Below, piece after piece: positions 24,394 through 32,809 of a stretch of 64,000 nt of DNA (position 1 is its first letter; each line of letters starts with the position of its first letter). Source of the DNA: Alphaproteobacteria bacterium (GTDB lineage Bacteria; Pseudomonadota; Alphaproteobacteria; Caulobacterales; Aquidulcibacteraceae); the NCBI GenBank assembly GCA_027485915.1, contig JAIXQA010000075.1, forward strand, positions 62,001-126,000, given 5' to 3'. Position numbers and translations under genes: made by a program. The notes below the pieces were generated by a model. The model was not told the origin of the DNA and searched no databases. It saw only the letters and a list, made by a program, of their open reading frames with translations.

Positions 24394-26939
24394 ATCCGGG
24401 CTTCATGGCCGTTGAGGCGCCCGCGCGCTGCAGCCTCGCGGCGAGCCTCAACGAAGCGAACGACTGTGGCACGCAAATCTGCATCCATGGTGAGCTTTAA
24501 CCGCATCGCCTTCACACTATTGGTGGCGGCGTCACGTGTGCCGCGACGCGCCTGATCGCGCGAACGGCTGGCCATGGCGCGCAAGCGATCTAAGAGGGTG
24601 TCATTAATCGCCCGCTCTAAATCCAGTTCCGTCAATAAGGCCATGATCCGCTGATTGTCGGGATTTGGGCCTTTGGAGTCGAGGCTGGAGAGCACCTGTT
24701 TCCAACTCCACGCCCCGGCTTGGCCCCCTGCAGGGGCACCGGCTCGGTCAATCTGCAAGTCTGCAAAAGGATCATCCTCGACTGGAATTGGGCTTGAAAT
24801 AGCCAAACGCCCTTTCAGAGGCGTTGACGCCGGCGCTACTTCTTCTGCCTCTATCGCAGCGGCCTCGTTGTTTGCTTGCGCGATCTCTTCTGCTGAGAAT
24901 GGCGCGAACAAAGCACTCTCGGCCTCCGGCTCAGCAACTTCCTCAACCATTGTCACAATGGGTTCTGGCGGCGGCGCTGGCTCCGGCGGAGGTGGCGGAG
25001 GTGGAGGTGGAGGTGGCGGCACTGGCTCCGGCGGAGGCGGCGGAGGCGGCGGCGGCGGAGGAGGCGGCGGTGGCGGCGGTGGAGGTGGCGGAGGTGGCGG
25101 TGCGACCGCTATGGGCTGCGCCAGAATCGGGGCTGCTGCCACTGGGGCTAGGACACCCGAGAGGCCCCCTAGCCGTTGCACCACTTCGCCCAGCGCCGAA
25201 TAGGAATCGCGCAAGCGGACTTGGAAAGCCTCATCCAGGGCAGCGGTTTCTTCGGCGGCGCGCCGACCGGCAGCGTTCAAGCGGCCTAAGGTTTCGTTGA
25301 GCGCATCTTCAATCGCGCGAGCCCGTGTGTCGGCTTCTTGTGGCAAACTCGACAGGCGTCGATCTAGGCCATCGAGAATATCTTCGACCGAGCGCGCTTG
25401 ATCCGCGCAAGCTGCCGCGAGGGCTGAGAAGCGCTCTTGAATACGGGCCCCAGTTTGATCGAGCAATCCCGCCGATTGCTCAATCATGGCTTGGGCGTCT
25501 TTCAAGCGGCTCGACATGAATTGATCGGCATCTTTACTTACTTCAAATGCCGTCTGCCGTGCAGAATCCAAGCGATTTTGGTTTTCTGCTTCCTGCTCAG
25601 CTGCGCGCCGACGGGCTTCTTCGGCCGCTTGGCGAATTGCTTCCCCACTGGCGCGCAAAGCTGCCATGGTCTCTTCCCCAGCAAGGCGGGCGGCATTGGC
25701 TTCTGTGCGCAAAGATTCAGCGGCTAAGCGCGCATTCGCCTCTGCCGCCGCCCGCACATCTTCAAGAGTCGCAAGACTCATATCGCGGGCTTCGAGGGTT
25801 TTGCTCGCAATCGTGTTGGCCGCTTGCACAGCATTGTCGCTGGCGGTTTGTGCCGCCGAGCTCAAGGACTGCACGGCCCCATCTACACTGCCGACGGCTT
25901 CATCCGCCCGCAGCCGCGCCAGCACCATCAGATCATGGGCGCGGGCAAGCGCGGATTCACCTTTGGCGGCGGCTTGGTCGAGCTCTGTGATGGCCGTAGC
26001 CGCGCGCTGTGCCGCTTGATCCAGACGTTCTGCTGCACCAATGGCGAGTTCAGAGGCTTGCGTCGATTGGGTTGCGAGGCCCTGAGCTGCTTCCGTCAGA
26101 CGATTAGCGCGCAAGTCTAGCCCTTCGGTCGCTGCTTGGGTTGTATTGGCGGCACTGGCGGTCATTTCTGACAAGGCGGCCAGCAGGCTATCCAATCGTT
26201 GGCGCTCTTGCTCCATGGTTTGAGCAAGACTATCGGCACTGCCGCGCGCGGCTTGGCCAGCTTCATTAAGGGCGAGCGTGCGCCGTTCAACTTGGCCTTC
26301 GATTTGGGCAAGTCGTTCCGCCACTTGGCTCAATGCGCCTTCCAATCGACCAATTTCGCTTTCAACAGCTTGGGCGGTGGTGCGGATAGCGCCCTCCGCT
26401 AAATTACTCGGCAAGAGCAAACGCCGGACCGCAGCCATCAATTGCCGAGATTCGCGGTTCGACTTTGCGATGCTTTCCCCCATCAGGCCAGCCAGCAGTG
26501 AGAAGGCAGGTCCAAACAAGAGGACCGCCAAGCTTAGCAGCAGGGTTGCGTCGCTCGCACCTAAAGTCGCGATATTTTCAAAAATGTAAGCACCAACCCC
26601 GGCAACCCAGATCAGGGCCAAACCGATTGAGCCGTAAAGCAGGGTGGGGGCTTGCTTGGCTTTTGGACGACGCTTGATCGGCGCGGAGCCGTCAGGTTCC
26701 TCGGTCGCGGTTTCCCACTTCATTTTGGTCCGAGGATCCGTCGGCTCTTGCGCCGCGCTGGGCTCTAAATCGCCGCCCGCAGCTTCAGCCATCTCAATCG
26801 GCGCAAGGCGATTGGCCTCATCCTCGCTTTCCAGCTCTTTCATGCGTTGGGCGGCTTTGGCGATGCGTTTGGCAGACTCACTAATTTGCGCTTCATCGCG
26901 CACCCGTGCCCAGACATCGTCATCTTTTTCATCGGCCAT
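24360..26939 (-). CDS. tipN: TipN-like polarity factor (membrane-anchored coiled coil)
   Basis: This 859-residue protein has TipN architecture: an N-terminal acidic/basic cytoplasmic part (MADEKDDDVWARV...), two membrane helices at about residues 97-122 and 131-155, a very long Ala/Glu/Arg-rich coiled coil (about 160-600) and a conserved-looking C-terminal domain (SWKQVLSSLDSK... NDTLLDRLRAMASRS). Caulobacter TipN is of similar length and marks the new pole, orienting division plane, flagellum placement and chromosome segregation. Between coiled coil and C-terminal domain lies a proline segment with an uninterrupted run of 24 Pro, then Glu-Pro-Val and 12 more Pro. The call is from architecture and remembered family features. 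Confidence 0.78.
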   Translation of the reverse strand: MADEKDDDVWARVRDEAQISESAKRIAKAAQRMKELESEDEANRLAPIEMAEAAGGDLEPSAAQEPTDPRTKMKWETATEEPDGSAPIKRRPKAKQAPTLLYGSIGLALIWVAGVGAYIFENIATLGASDATLLLSLAVLLFGPAFSLLAGLMGESIAKSNRESRQLMAAVRRLLLPSNLAEGAIRTTAQAVESEIGRLEGALSQVAERLAQIEGQVERRTLALNEAGQAARGSADSLAQTMEQERQRLDSLLAALSEMTASAANTTQAATEGLDLRANRLTEAAQGLATQSTQASELAIGAAERLDQAAQRAATAITELDQAAAKGESALARAHDLMVLARLRADEAVGSVDGAVQSLSSAAQTASDNAVQAANTIASKTLEARDMSLATLEDVRAAAEANARLAAESLRTEANAARLAGEETMAALRASGEAIRQAAEEARRRAAEQEAENQNRLDSARQTAFEVSKDADQFMSSRLKDAQAMIEQSAGLLDQTGARIQERFSALAAACADQARSVEDILDGLDRRLSSLPQEADTRARAIEDALNETLGRLNAAGRRAAEETAALDEAFQVRLRDSYSALGEVVQRLGGLSGVLAPVAAAPILAQPIAVAPPPPPPPPPPPPPPPPPPPPPPPPEPVPPPPPPPPPPPPEPAPPPEPIVTMVEEVAEPEAESALFAPFSAEEIAQANNEAAAIEAEEVAPASTPLKGRLAISSPIPVEDDPFADLQIDRAGAPAGGQAGAWSWKQVLSSLDSKGPNPDNQRIMALLTELDLERAINDTLLDRLRAMASRSRDQARRGTRDAATNSVKAMRLKLTMDADLRATVVRFVEARREAAARGRLNGHEARIYFVADAAFEA
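24976..25103 (-). repeat. Polyproline-coding CCN repeat inside tipN-like gene
   Basis: Consecutive CCN codons on the minus strand (CCG, CCT, CCA, CCC mixed) give runs of 24 and 12 prolines separated by Glu-Pro-Val. The synonymous codons are mixed, so it is not a simple trinucleotide expansion. Translation of such runs normally needs EF-P. Confidence 0.9.
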
Positions 26940-27514
26940 ACTATTTGCCCAACCCAATCGCAAAACACTAACGCGCATGCTGTCCAGCTTTATTAGTCTG
27001 GCAATCTGATCAGCATGCACACGTATTCTTAACTACGCAAATTCAATCGCGCTATGGGCCCTTGCAGCCTGACGATTGGGTCTACTGCAGTGCTTAGTTT
27101 AAGTCCGCAGCACGCGCATTTTCGAGCGGCTAAAAGTGGAAATGCCGACAAGGTGACACAACGTCTGCTGAAGGAAATCATGTGTCTTTCCCAAGCGCTT
27201 CTAGCCCTTCAAAACGCGGCGGTGGCCTTGGCTTTCCAAACGCGCGCCCGTCTTTGACCTTCAATAATTCGACCGGCATCATTTCCCTGCCAAGTTTCTC
27301 ACTGGCGCTATTGACGTCTATTTCAATGGCCACTCTAGGCTGGAAGCTTGCCAAACTCAGATCCAGCCACCTTTGCACCATTAGCCGAAGGTTGTGAGCA
27401 GCGCTGATCCATTTTTCTCAGAGGTTTACATCTCTTGGTTCCTTTGCAAATACTCAAGAGAACATTGGTTTGTATCGCCATGAAAACATGGTTGCGGTAT
27501 TGGAGACATCCAAC
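26940..27514. other. 575-base gap with only weak small open frames
   Basis: This holds the divergent upstream regions of the tipN-like gene and of the lipoprotein at 27515. The only candidates are a plus-strand 71-codon frame with a good ribosome binding site (listed separately), an overlapping plus frame from 27054 and a minus-strand 67-codon frame 27178-27381 with no clear ribosome binding site. No RNA gene or terminator with T-tract is visible. Confidence 0.6.
27182..27397 (+). CDS. Doubtful small ORF, possible membrane peptide
   Basis: This 71-codon GTG-started frame has AAGGA at 27171-27175, six bases upstream. It encodes a basic Ser/Gly-rich N-terminus, then one hydrophobic stretch (IISLPSFSLALLTSISMATLGW) and a basic tail. 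That would fit a small single-pass membrane protein. An antisense frame of almost the same extent exists and the family is not recognised, so this may be non-coding. Confidence 0.25.
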   Translation: MSFPSASSPSKRGGGLGFPNARPSLTFNNSTGIISLPSFSLALLTSISMATLGWKLAKLRSSHLCTISRRL

Positions 27515-28324
27515 ATGGCAAGAAACATTATCTATCGAGCATTGATGCTGTGTGTTGCCTCCTTATTGCTGGCATCATGTGGGGGACGTTATTCGCCGCC
27601 GCCGCCGGATTTCAAGCTACCGCCTGTTTGGTCTGGAAATGCCCATTTGGATCCGGCAATAAATCAGATTGATTTCGAACCAGGCATCAAGCGAAGTGGG
27701 GATTATCTCGTAAAGACGCGGGTTAAAAGCTTCCGAGAAGGCCGCATCGTGGATGAGATTAAGTACCAAAACCCTTATGGCAAAAACATCAATATTCCCG
27801 CGGATACGCCGGTATACGCCCAACAATTGACGGTCACACGTACCAATTTAGGTGGCCCTGGGCCCTCCACAAGCGAGAATTTGAACGCGCTCACCAACCC
27901 GATTGAGTGGTGCTATGAGACACCTGACGACGCGAAATGCATTTTTTACGAGAGAGAAGACCGGGCGCGATATATCTCAATTCCAGGCGTGTCGCGCACT
28001 GAGTCGATGCCTTTGCCAATCTTCGACACCGAAAGGGGTGTAAGGGGACCTCTCCCTAATATCGTTGAAGATGATAAAGATGTGGGAGGGGCCGTCTTCT
28101 TGGTTCAAAAAATACTAGATATAAATGATGAAGGATTTCTGTTGGTTACACTGGTTAAAGATGGCCTATTGCAAGAAAAAGAAGTCAGGAGAGCAATGTT
28201 TCGCTGGGCGCCGGATAGCTATTTTCAAATCGACTTCATGATCATCAAGGCCGTGAAAAATGCCGAAGGCAAAGTGGATGCGGTGGAGGTAACCAAGGCG
28301 AAGCCACCAAGATGGAGACAGTGA
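27515..28324 (+). CDS. Putative lipoprotein, function unknown
   Basis: This 269-residue protein has a lipoprotein signal (lipobox Leu-Leu-Ala-Ser-Cys near residue 22) followed by a proline-rich linker (RYSPPPPDFKLPP). The mature part mixes beta-like segments (SGDYLVKTRVKSF, PVYAQQLTVTRTN) with two cysteines in EWCYETPDDAKCIF that could form a disulphide. TGGAGA lies nine bases before ATG 27515; earlier in-frame ATGs would bury the signal. I do not recognise a family. The gene stands alone, upstream of a convergent tRNA. Confidence 0.7.
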   Translation: MARNIIYRALMLCVASLLLASCGGRYSPPPPDFKLPPVWSGNAHLDPAINQIDFEPGIKRSGDYLVKTRVKSFREGRIVDEIKYQNPYGKNINIPADTPVYAQQLTVTRTNLGGPGPSTSENLNALTNPIEWCYETPDDAKCIFYEREDRARYISIPGVSRTESMPLPIFDTERGVRGPLPNIVEDDKDVGGAVFLVQKILDINDEGFLLVTLVKDGLLQEKEVRRAMFRWAPDSYFQIDFMIIKAVKNAEGKVDAVEVTKAKPPRWRQ

Positions 28325-28417
28325 TTTCTGACCGTCAGTATTCGCGAACCCAAGTGACGCCCAAGATGACTGTACGCGACGCGCGCCGGCTAAAACATGC
28401 GCCAACACTTGAAAATT

Positions 28418-28493
<76 letters not shown>

Positions 28494-28592
28494 GACCGGC
28501 TTGTTTTCTAGGCTGGTGCCGCTGGCGTTTGGTTTGCGCAAGGCACCCTTTAGGCGTGCGAGAAACAAGGGAAAGGGCGTATGGCCCAAATG

Positions 28593-28626
28593 GGCGCAGG
28601 GTTCAAGCCCTGCGCCGCTTTTGTTT
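28593..28626 (+). terminator. Strong plus-strand terminator without an adjacent plus-strand gene
   Basis: A perfect nine-base-pair GC stem (28593-28601 with 28608-28616) has the loop TTCAAG and is followed by GCTTTTGTTT. Orientation is plus, but the nearest plus-strand gene ends at 28324 with tRNA-Lys on the opposite strand between them. It may end read-through of the lipoprotein gene or define the 3' end of a small RNA. Confidence 0.7.
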
Positions 28627-28664
28627 GCACGACGGATGTGTTTTGCCGTCTAAATGGAGCCAAA

Positions 28665-29243
28665 TTACCAAATCCAGGCTTCAATCCTGCGTGAGCCTGC
28701 TTCTTCATAAGTCCGGCCGCGTGGGTCAGTGCAGAGCACATAGCTGACGATGGCTTTGCGGCCACGTATCCAGTCATGGTTCTTTTGACGATAGCAGCGC
28801 ACCACCGGGGTCCGGTAACTATAGCGATTGTCATATTGATGACGGTCGCGGTGCCGATAGTCGCGCCGATCCCGCCAATCATCGTCATCGCGGTCCCAAT
28901 GACGGTTGCGGCCAAATTCATCGCCGCCGCGGACCTGAAACGACCAGTTCCAGCCGCCCCAACCCGACCATCCAGAGGGGTGCGCATACCATTGTTTGTC
29001 GCGTCGCCAGCCACGGTGCGGGTGATATTCGTCAAAGCCCCAGCGATTAGCATAGAGAGCGGGATTGCCCCAGCGGGGGTTCCAGTTTTGCCATTGGCCA
29101 TAAGGGCCCCAATAATCGGCTCCACGGCGGTCCACATAGACAGGTCCGGGCGTGCCGACATGAACCGAAATGCTTTGCGCCTGTGCGGGGGCTGTGACGG
29201 CCAGACCGACTAAGACAAGGGCGCTGGTGAGAAGCAGACGCAT
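28665..29243 (-). CDS. Exported Trp/Arg/Asp-rich protein of unknown function
   Basis: This 192-residue protein has a clear signal peptide (MRLLLTSALVLVGLAVTAPAQA, cleaved before QSISVHVG). The mature part is rich in Trp, Tyr, Gly, Arg and Asp (YWGPYGQWQNWNPRWGN; then RDDDDWRDRRDYRHRDR, a charged low-complexity tract) and has a more ordered C-terminus with two Cys (VVRCYRQKNHDW... SYVLCTDPRGRTYEE). Similar short periplasmic proteins are common in alphaproteobacteria without assigned function. AAGGAGAG precedes ATG 29243. A competing overlapping frame on the same strand lacks a signal peptide. Confidence 0.75.
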   Translation of the reverse strand: MRLLLTSALVLVGLAVTAPAQAQSISVHVGTPGPVYVDRRGADYWGPYGQWQNWNPRWGNPALYANRWGFDEYHPHRGWRRDKQWYAHPSGWSGWGGWNWSFQVRGGDEFGRNRHWDRDDDDWRDRRDYRHRDRHQYDNRYSYRTPVVRCYRQKNHDWIRGRKAIVSYVLCTDPRGRTYEEAGSRRIEAWIW

Positions 29244-29391
29244 AGAAAACTCTCCTTGATTCAGATGTCCCTGAGGTCGACTTTGCCAGCCTGTCCCTGA
29301 AACCAGCATGAATGAAGTCTTCAGAAACATCACACCTAAGTGATGGCGGCCTGTAAATGCCGCTTTAACCTTGAATGGCTAAGCTATTCGC

Positions 29392-29778
29392 ATGGAGTCA
29401 GACATACCTCTTTATTTGCAAGGCCCTGTTGTGGACAAAGCGCACCTCGAACGCATGACAGGTGGCGACCGTGAACTTGCGCTCGAGGTGTTAGGCTTAT
29501 TTCGCGAGCAGATTGAGCTGTGGAGCAAGCTCTTGCAGCCCAGCACCGATACCGAGGATTGGGGAAATGCCGCCCACACGGTCAAGGGGTCGGCGCGTGG
29601 GATCGGCGCGTGGCAATTGGGCGAGCTGTGCGGCCAAGCCGAAGAAGCAAGCAAGTCTCGCCCATTAAGCCGCGATGAGAAGCGGGCTTTTTACGAAAGC
29701 ATCACAACCGAGATGCAAGCTGTAATCGGCGAGATTGCCGTGATCGAGCACCAATATGCCCTGGCTTCGCTACGCTAG
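29392..29778 (+). CDS. Stand-alone histidine phosphotransfer (Hpt) protein
   Basis: This 128-residue all-helical Hpt domain has phospho-acceptor His62 in AAHTVKGSARGIGA, preceded by the ERMTGGDRELALEVLGLF helix typical of the fold. It would relay phosphate between a hybrid kinase and response regulators elsewhere; no kinase or regulator is in the window. Caulobacter has a comparable orphan Hpt protein (ShpA), but I cannot establish orthology. It converges on the chorismate mutase gene with nine bases between. Confidence 0.88.
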   Translation: MESDIPLYLQGPVVDKAHLERMTGGDRELALEVLGLFREQIELWSKLLQPSTDTEDWGNAAHTVKGSARGIGAWQLGELCGQAEEASKSRPLSRDEKRAFYESITTEMQAVIGEIAVIEHQYALASLR

Positions 29779-29787
29779 CAGAACATA

Positions 29788-30135
29788 TCAACCTTCGGTC
29801 GTTGATGGAGCTTTCGCCGCTAAGGCATCAAAAGCGGTAAATTCATAGGCAATGCAACGATCCATCATGGTGCGCCAAACCGGCTCAGCAATGGCCATGG
29901 ATAGACCATGTTGCTGAGCACTGATGGCAACTTTTGCAATCACATCTGCAATGCGGGCTTCGTCCCGCACAAGACCGCGATGGCCCTTAATTCGGGCTGC
30001 AGCATCCATAAAGCCTTGGCGTTCTGCGATCAGCGCCACCAAAATACGGTCCAGGCGGTCAATCTCATGGCGCACGTCTGCCATAGTCTGGCACGTGGCC
30101 GCCGTGTTGCGGCTTTCTAGGTTATGATCAGTCAT
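29788..30135 (-). CDS. Chorismate mutase, AroQ type
   Basis: This 115-residue helical protein has the AroQ pattern: RHEIDRLDRILVALIAERQGFMDAAARIKG with the active-site Arg and Lys residues, then DEARIADVIAKV and a third helix with EPVWRTMMDRCI. It converts chorismate to prephenate for Phe/Tyr synthesis. It is a monofunctional, cytoplasmic enzyme with no dehydratase or signal peptide. No aromatic pathway gene is adjacent. Confidence 0.88.
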   Translation of the reverse strand: MTDHNLESRNTAATCQTMADVRHEIDRLDRILVALIAERQGFMDAAARIKGHRGLVRDEARIADVIAKVAISAQQHGLSMAIAEPVWRTMMDRCIAYEFTAFDALAAKAPSTTEG

Positions 30136-30182
30136 GGGCGCGCAGATAGACTAGACTGCGCGCCGACGCAAAGCCTCAATCA

Positions 30183-31103
30183 CTAAATCACCCAGTCATC
30201 GCCAGTTGCTTCTGATTTAATCCAGTCCAGAAAGGCTTTGAGGGCAGGGGTCATGGTTCGCCCCTTCGGACGCACGAGCCAATAGGCAAAGCCGACCTTG
30301 TCGCCCTCGCCAGAAAATGGCGCAACCAAGCGGCCCGATTGCAGATCTGCCGCAGCAATGGCGCGCTTGGCCAGCGCGACACCGCGGCCAGAGGCCGCCG
30401 CATCAATCACCATGGCAGATTGATTGAAGCGTAGGCCCTGATTGCCATCGGCACGTTGTACGCCGCGCGCTGTCAACCACATCGACCAATCAGGGCAAGA
30501 CGGGTCATTGTCCGGGCTGACATCATGGAGCAGCGTATGGCCAGCCAAATCGGTGGGCGAGCGTAAGGGTTTCGGCCCCTCCAAAAGGGCAGGGCTGCAC
30601 ACGGGCAACACCTCTTCGCCCATCAGCATTTCTGATGTCACACCTTCATAGAAACCCGGTCCATAGCGCACGGCTAGATCGACATCGGCATAGGCAAAGT
30701 CGACAAGGTTCATGTCCGCTGCCACCCAGACTTGGACGTCTGGGTTTGCAGCTTGGAAGCGATCAATGCGCGGCACCAGCCATTTGGAAGCAAACGAGGG
30801 TGCTGCTGATACCGACACGCGCTCCCGCCGCAAGGGCAAGCGCATTTGCCGCACGGCATCATCAATGCGTTCAAAGGCTTCGCGCAATAAAGGCATAGAG
30901 GCACGCGCTGAATCAGTGAGTTCCACCGCTCGGCCCAAGCGGCGGAACAAGGGTTGGCCGACAAAGTCTTCGAGGATTTTCACTTGCTGACTGATGGCCC
31001 CCGGCGTGACGTCAAGGTCTTCGGCCGCTTTCGTGAAAGACAAGCGCCGTGCGGCGGCTTCAAAGGCGCGAAGCGCATTTAAGGGGGGATAGGCAGTGCT
31101 CAT
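30183..31103 (-). CDS. LysR-family transcriptional regulator, GcvA-like
   Basis: This 306-residue LTTR has an N-terminal winged HTH (NALRAFEAAARRLSFTKAAEDLDVTPGAISQQVKILEDFVGQPLFRR) and a periplasmic-binding-like effector domain (SVSAAPSFASKWLVPRIDRF). The PPLNALRAFEAAAR start is characteristic of the GcvA/AmpR branch. It is divergent from the aminotransferase gene at 31242, with 138 bases between, so that gene is the natural candidate target. The intergenic stretch contains AT-rich sequence but I cannot define an operator. Confidence 0.9.
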   Translation of the reverse strand: MSTAYPPLNALRAFEAAARRLSFTKAAEDLDVTPGAISQQVKILEDFVGQPLFRRLGRAVELTDSARASMPLLREAFERIDDAVRQMRLPLRRERVSVSAAPSFASKWLVPRIDRFQAANPDVQVWVAADMNLVDFAYADVDLAVRYGPGFYEGVTSEMLMGEEVLPVCSPALLEGPKPLRSPTDLAGHTLLHDVSPDNDPSCPDWSMWLTARGVQRADGNQGLRFNQSAMVIDAAASGRGVALAKRAIAAADLQSGRLVAPFSGEGDKVGFAYWLVRPKGRTMTPALKAFLDWIKSEATGDDWVI

Positions 31104-31241
31104 AGAGAAAGTCTAATGCCAGAAAGCAGGCAAGACAACGATCAGAAATTCTATTTTTATTCGTAAGGGCGGGGCGGTGGCGTTCGGGGTTCTTCCGCTA
31201 AGGGGTCGACACCACCCCCCTTAGCCGTTTAAGGGCGGATA

Positions 31242-32381
31242 ATGACTGCCGTAATCGAGCCTTTCCGCGCTATTTCCATCAGCCGACTTGCCCATGCCAT
31301 GAAGGCACGCGGGGAAAAAGTGATCCATATGGAATTTGGCCAACCCTCAACGGGGGCGCCATCCAAGGCTATCGCCGCTGCCCATCAGGTGCTAGATACA
31401 GACGGGATGGGCTATTGGGAGAGTAGTCCGCTCAAGGAGGCTTTAGCAAGCCGATATCAGGACCTTTATGGCGTCTGTGTTGATCCAGAGCGGATTGTCT
31501 TGACATGTGGCGCATCGCCCGCGCTTGTCATGGCTTTGAGCTCCGCTTTCGCCCCGGGCGATCAAATCGCCTTTGCCAGCCCCGGCTATGTTGCGTATCG
31601 CAATACGGTAAAAGCCCTCCATCTCGCACCTTTTGAGATTGTCTGTGGCGAAGAAACGCGGTTTCAAATCTCTGCTGCTCAGATTGAAGCCCTTGAACCC
31701 GCACCGAAGGGTTTGATCTTGGCCAGTCCCGCTAATCCCACTGGCACAATTATCCCAGCTGCAGAGCTGAAGGCGATTGCGGAAGTTTGTGCGCGCCGCA
31801 ATATCCGGATTATCTCAGACGAAATCTATCACGGCCTAAGCTATGTGGGGCCCACGCATTCCATCTTGGAATTTGCGTCCAATGCTCTGGTGGTCAATTC
31901 TTTCTCAAAATATTTTTCGATGGCTGGCTGGCGACTTGGCTGGCTGGTTGCGTCGGACGATCTGGTTGATGCCGCGCGCGCGCGAATGGGTAATCTTTTT
32001 CTAACTGCGCCTTCCTTAGCGCAACATGCTGGCCTTGCTGCTATGGACTGTATCGACGAGTTGGAAGCCAATGTCGCAACCTATCGCGCCAACCGTGAGA
32101 TCATCTTGCGTGCCTTGCCCGCCATGGGTGTGACTCGCATCGCCCCGCCCGACGGAGCTTTCTATATTTACGCTGATATTGGCCACCTGACCGAAGACAG
32201 CATGGCTTTCGCCCATCAGATGTTGACAGACACAGGGGTTGCGATCGCACCAGGTGTCGATTTTGACCCGGTCGCCGGCCACACGCATCTCCGATTTAGT
32301 TTTGCCGTTTCAACGCCGCAAATCGAAGATGCGATGGCGCGTTTGACTCCTTGGTTTAATAAAAGAAGCGTTCTTCGCTGA
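31242..32381 (+). CDS. PLP-dependent class I/II aminotransferase
   Basis: This 379-residue fold-type I aminotransferase has the substrate/phosphate motif TCGASPAL, ASPANPTGT, the PLP-ring Asp in ISDEIYHGLSY, the Schiff-base lysine 223 in NSFSKYFSMAGWRLGW and the carboxylate-binding Arg in HLRFSFA. The sequence is AspC/Aat-like; the amino donor cannot be specified. It is divergent from the LysR gene and its last 26 bases overlap the convergent SnoaL-like gene. Confidence 0.92.
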   Translation: MTAVIEPFRAISISRLAHAMKARGEKVIHMEFGQPSTGAPSKAIAAAHQVLDTDGMGYWESSPLKEALASRYQDLYGVCVDPERIVLTCGASPALVMALSSAFAPGDQIAFASPGYVAYRNTVKALHLAPFEIVCGEETRFQISAAQIEALEPAPKGLILASPANPTGTIIPAAELKAIAEVCARRNIRIISDEIYHGLSYVGPTHSILEFASNALVVNSFSKYFSMAGWRLGWLVASDDLVDAARARMGNLFLTAPSLAQHAGLAAMDCIDELEANVATYRANREIILRALPAMGVTRIAPPDGAFYIYADIGHLTEDSMAFAHQMLTDTGVAIAPGVDFDPVAGHTHLRFSFAVSTPQIEDAMARLTPWFNKRSVLR

Positions 32382-32709
32382 TTTTGCCATCCACAACCGT
32401 GTATAGGGCAATTTCGTCCATCTTAATCCGCTGACCACTTTGTTTCTCGGTGATGTCCATGACAAAGCGCAGAGCAAATTGGTCACCGTTCACATAAGGG
32501 CCGTGGGTCTCGACGCTATGTACGTCATGGGCCCCATACCACCACTCACCCTTGGCGATTAGCGCGGGGATACCTTCGGCGACACTGGTTGGGCCTTCCA
32601 TGTTTTCAATGCTGCGCACGTTTTCGGCCCAATATTTCAGACCAGCTTCATCCATTTGGCCTGCTTTGCACAGTGCAGCGAAGTCATTGGCTACTTCTTG
32701 TATTGTCAT
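32356..32709 (-). CDS. SnoaL-like / NTF2-fold protein
   Basis: This 117-residue protein has the cone-shaped NTF2 fold pattern: two N-terminal helices (VANDFAALCKAGQMDEAGLKYW), then ENVRSIENMEGP, GIPALIAKGEWW and strands DQFALRFVMDITEKQSGQR and EIALYTVVDGKISEERFFY. Such SnoaL-like domains are isomerases or binding proteins; catalytic function is not established here. GGAG lies eight bases before ATG. Its 3' end overlaps the aminotransferase gene by 26 bases in antisense. Confidence 0.82.
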   Translation of the reverse strand: MTIQEVANDFAALCKAGQMDEAGLKYWAENVRSIENMEGPTSVAEGIPALIAKGEWWYGAHDVHSVETHGPYVNGDQFALRFVMDITEKQSGQRIKMDEIALYTVVDGKISEERFFY

Positions 32710-32809
32710 TTTCTTTCTCCCGATTAGAACATAACATGAACATATTTCCGCGTGATCGACAAGGGGGTGGACCGACGATCTAGCTCTTTATCTTCTATAT
32801 GTGACAGCT

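Noticed and set aside
24655..25203. Glycine-rich plus-strand frame opposite the tipN-like gene
   Set aside because: It is the antisense of the polyproline codons; it has no ribosome binding site and lies wholly inside a well-supported gene.
28593..28616. Hairpin with TTCAAG loop resembling a tRNA T-arm
   Set aside because: The loop is six bases, the stem is nine, and no D-arm or anticodon arm is nearby; a T-rich tail makes it a terminator.
28550..29161. Alternative minus-strand frame overlapping the Trp/Arg-rich exported protein
   Set aside because: It lacks a signal peptide and ribosome binding site and runs through the terminator; the other frame has both a signal peptide and AAGGAGAG.
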